This document shows, piece after piece, positions 62,208-64,000 of a stretch of 64,000 nt of DNA (its first letter is position 1; each line of letters opens with the position of its first letter). The notes below the pieces were generated by a model. That model was not told where the DNA came from, ran no database searches, and was given only the letters and a program-made list of their open reading frames with translations. Source of the DNA: Laburnicola sp. R22_1. Lineage: Eukaryota > Ascomycota > Dothideomycetes > Pleosporales > Didymosphaeriaceae. Made by a program: the position numbers and the translations under genes. The stretch spans positions 434,001 to 498,000 of the forward strand of contig JACONQ010000005.1 of NCBI GenBank assembly GCA_014281115.1, given 5' to 3'.

Positions 62208-62330
62208 ATATAGTTTTTTTATAACTAAGGGGTTTCTAATAAAAATATTACAATAATAGCAGTTATCTCTCCTACTATTATATATATAGAAAAGCGTTTT
62301 AAGAATATTAATATAGTAAATACTTCTTCT
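62208..62330. repeat. Element U relative
   Basis: It shares tttctaataaaaatatta and gaaaagcgttttaag with element U at 47823-47964. The right part of U is missing. Flanks attaatatag may be a target duplication. Confidence 0.5.
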
Positions 62331-64000
62331 TTATTAGAAATATAATTATATATAGTATAGTCGCATTATTTATTTAGTGTTAATTACCTTTTTAATACAT
62401 TTTTAAATTAAGCCTATATAGGTTAGGATAGAAAGGCAGCTTTAGGACAGCGCCTAAAAATATAGTTTACTTCTAGTCTCTACTAACATAGTAATAGTTT
62501 ATATATAAACTATGCACTTACTCCCTATTATTTATAAGCGCTCTAATAACTATTAAATTTACTTAAAGTATATATAGTAGACTAACTTATTCTATTATTA
62601 CTATTATTAGTAATTGCGCTACTTATATATTGCGCTTATCTAATACTATAATAACTATAAGAATATAATATATTTACGCAATACTCTCCTTCTCTAGTAA
62701 CTTATTAATAAATATCTTTTTTTCTTTCCCCTTAATTCTGCCCTCTATTACTACTTTTCTAACTAGTAGTAATATAAGAAACTATAGTAGGAACTATAAT
62801 AGTTCGTGCCTACCTTCCTACTAGTTATTTACTATTACCTTTTCTTTTACACCCTAATAGCGCCTTTTATCTTATAAAAGACGCCTTTTCTAGTTAGTGT
62901 TAGCGTGTAGTTAGTATAGGCCTATACCCTACGCTGCCTACTATATAAGTAAGGGTCCCCTAGGTCCCTTCCTTATCTTCTATTTTAGTATAGTCTTAAT
63001 TTAGTTATCTCTTCTAACTATACTAGCTATTTCTAAGAGATTTGCCCTATAAGACTATATACTACTCTTATATTATACTAAAATTAATATTTTCTTTAGC
63101 TATAAATAGCAATATAATATCTACTCCTTTTTTAAGATACTACTTATAGGCAGTTAAATTAGTAAAAGTTTTGCTTTATTAGTTACTAGAAAGGATCCCT
63201 AGCGCTAGAGAGTTTGTGTTTTACTACCCTAAGTGTTAAAATATAAAGCTAAAAGTAATTTTACTTTATTAAGCTTTTATTTTATAGTAATACTTATTAT
63301 CTATTATATAGTTTATACTATAGATTATATAGTAGTATAATAAGTAGTTACTTATCTTTTAGCGCGTTGTCTAGTTTAAGATTAGACGAAAACGGACAGT
63401 CTAGAAAGTCTAGACTTTAGAATTTTCTTTATCTTATTAATCACGTATTATTGCGTAATTTTAGATAAAGAACTATTAGTTTCTAAAGTAGAACTTAATA
63501 ACTTTCTAGCATATATATAGTCACGTGAATTTATCTATATAAATAAGCTAAAACCCTAAGTTAGAAAAATTAATCTAAGTTAGTTATCTTACTATCTATC
63601 TTATTAAGAATACTATCTATCTTATTATATAAGTATTTTATACTTATTATATTACTACCTACCTACTTTTTACTATATTACGTAATCTATTTTAATACTA
63701 AGGTCTATTAAAAAGGCCACTATAAGAGTGTTACTAGGGCACCTAATAGTTAATAAGGCAGAATAGAATAATATTAGGAGGTGAGTGGTAATAAGACAAA
63801 TCGCTACCCACTCTTATCTAAAGTGAGAAAGTTTTTATCTAAACCCTCACTAGGCCCAAAGGGGATATAAGTCCCCATTTGGCCACCTAAGTAATAAGGA
63901 GGCCTTATAGTATCCCCCTTTTAGAATTAACCTAACCCAGGTTGCCCTAGGAGATTAAAACGTGCGATATTCTATTATCTTCGCTTAAAAAGTAAATAAT
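62331..64000. other. AT-rich tail of the window, no gene recognised
   Basis: RIP-type sequence without a match to the other families. A tactatataagtaaggg stretch near 62,940 and a tctatataaataagc stretch near 63,540 look like TATA-type signals, as in LTRs, but no LTR pair is visible. A GGCC-bounded inverted repeat lies at 63853-63884. The sequence near 63,760-63,960 is less AT-rich. Confidence 0.4.
63853..63884. repeat. Short inverted repeat (hairpin-forming)
   Basis: ccaaaggggа-type left arm (ccaaa then gggga) pairs with tcccc then atttgg, with one bulged base and the loop tataag, inside ggcc ends. Role unknown; it could be a transposon end or a chance palindrome. Confidence 0.5.

Overview
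This is a stretch of nuclear genome from a filamentous ascomycete (Pezizomycotina; a Dothideomycete-like 'AT-isochore' genome is the best guess). Two sequence types alternate. About 57 kb is AT-rich, full of TA dinucleotides and stop codons, poor in CA/TG and ATG, and built almost entirely of old transposons: the signature of repeat-induced point mutation (RIP). About 6.5 kb (roughly 48,150-54,715) has normal composition, 49-nt fungal introns and one convincing protein-coding gene.

Left block (1-48,150): a Copia retrotransposon on the minus strand (Copia A, 496-16,364) is cut by a 7.6-kb TIR transposon with an 8-bp target duplication (715-8296, itself carrying a Fot1/pogo element at 5643-7429), by a solo LTR (10065-10981), by a 1.2-kb element T (12402-13607) and by a 1.47-kb element R (14564-16028). 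Next come a Copia fragment on the other strand, a repeat S with a second solo LTR (17851-18789), and a short R copy split by a Ty3/Gypsy element (19307-34808, minus strand). That Gypsy has a third solo LTR inside its left LTR and a complete 7.45-kb chromodomain Gypsy (22730-30179, plus strand) in its middle. A second S copy, an unidentified stretch (36.6-39.5 kb), a second Copia (B, to 45,078), and further S, T, R and U copies lead to the gene island. Most insertions can be ordered in time because target-site duplications are readable.

Gene island: one plus-strand gene at 50431-53940, four exons, encodes an LARP1-type RNA-binding protein of about 1126 residues (La motif plus DM15 cap-binding region). 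It has a long C/T-rich leader and a 3' UTR with two AATAAA sites. Its last intron is odd: a 31-nt intron keeps the frame to DM15, while a more normal 47-nt choice or retention truncates the protein before DM15. Upstream there are short unidentified minus-strand open stretches.

Right block (54,716-64,000): a Fot1/pogo element with TIRs of about 62 bp starts 150 bp after the gene's 3' end. Then come S-tail repeats and two copies of another pogo-like transposon in opposite orientation, forming arms of about 1.98 kb around a 0.76-kb spacer, and AT-rich DNA with no recognisable gene.

The transposon genes are all dead. Reverse transcriptase catalytic Asp codons read Asn, and zinc-knuckle Cys codons read Tyr, the changes expected from RIP-type G-to-A mutation. 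I found no tRNA, rRNA or CRISPR. No new defence or metabolic system is evident; the most unusual items are the LARP1 splice choice, the large inverted repeat, a small normal-composition patch inside a RIP-mutated Gypsy, and several non-autonomous families defined here by their target duplications.
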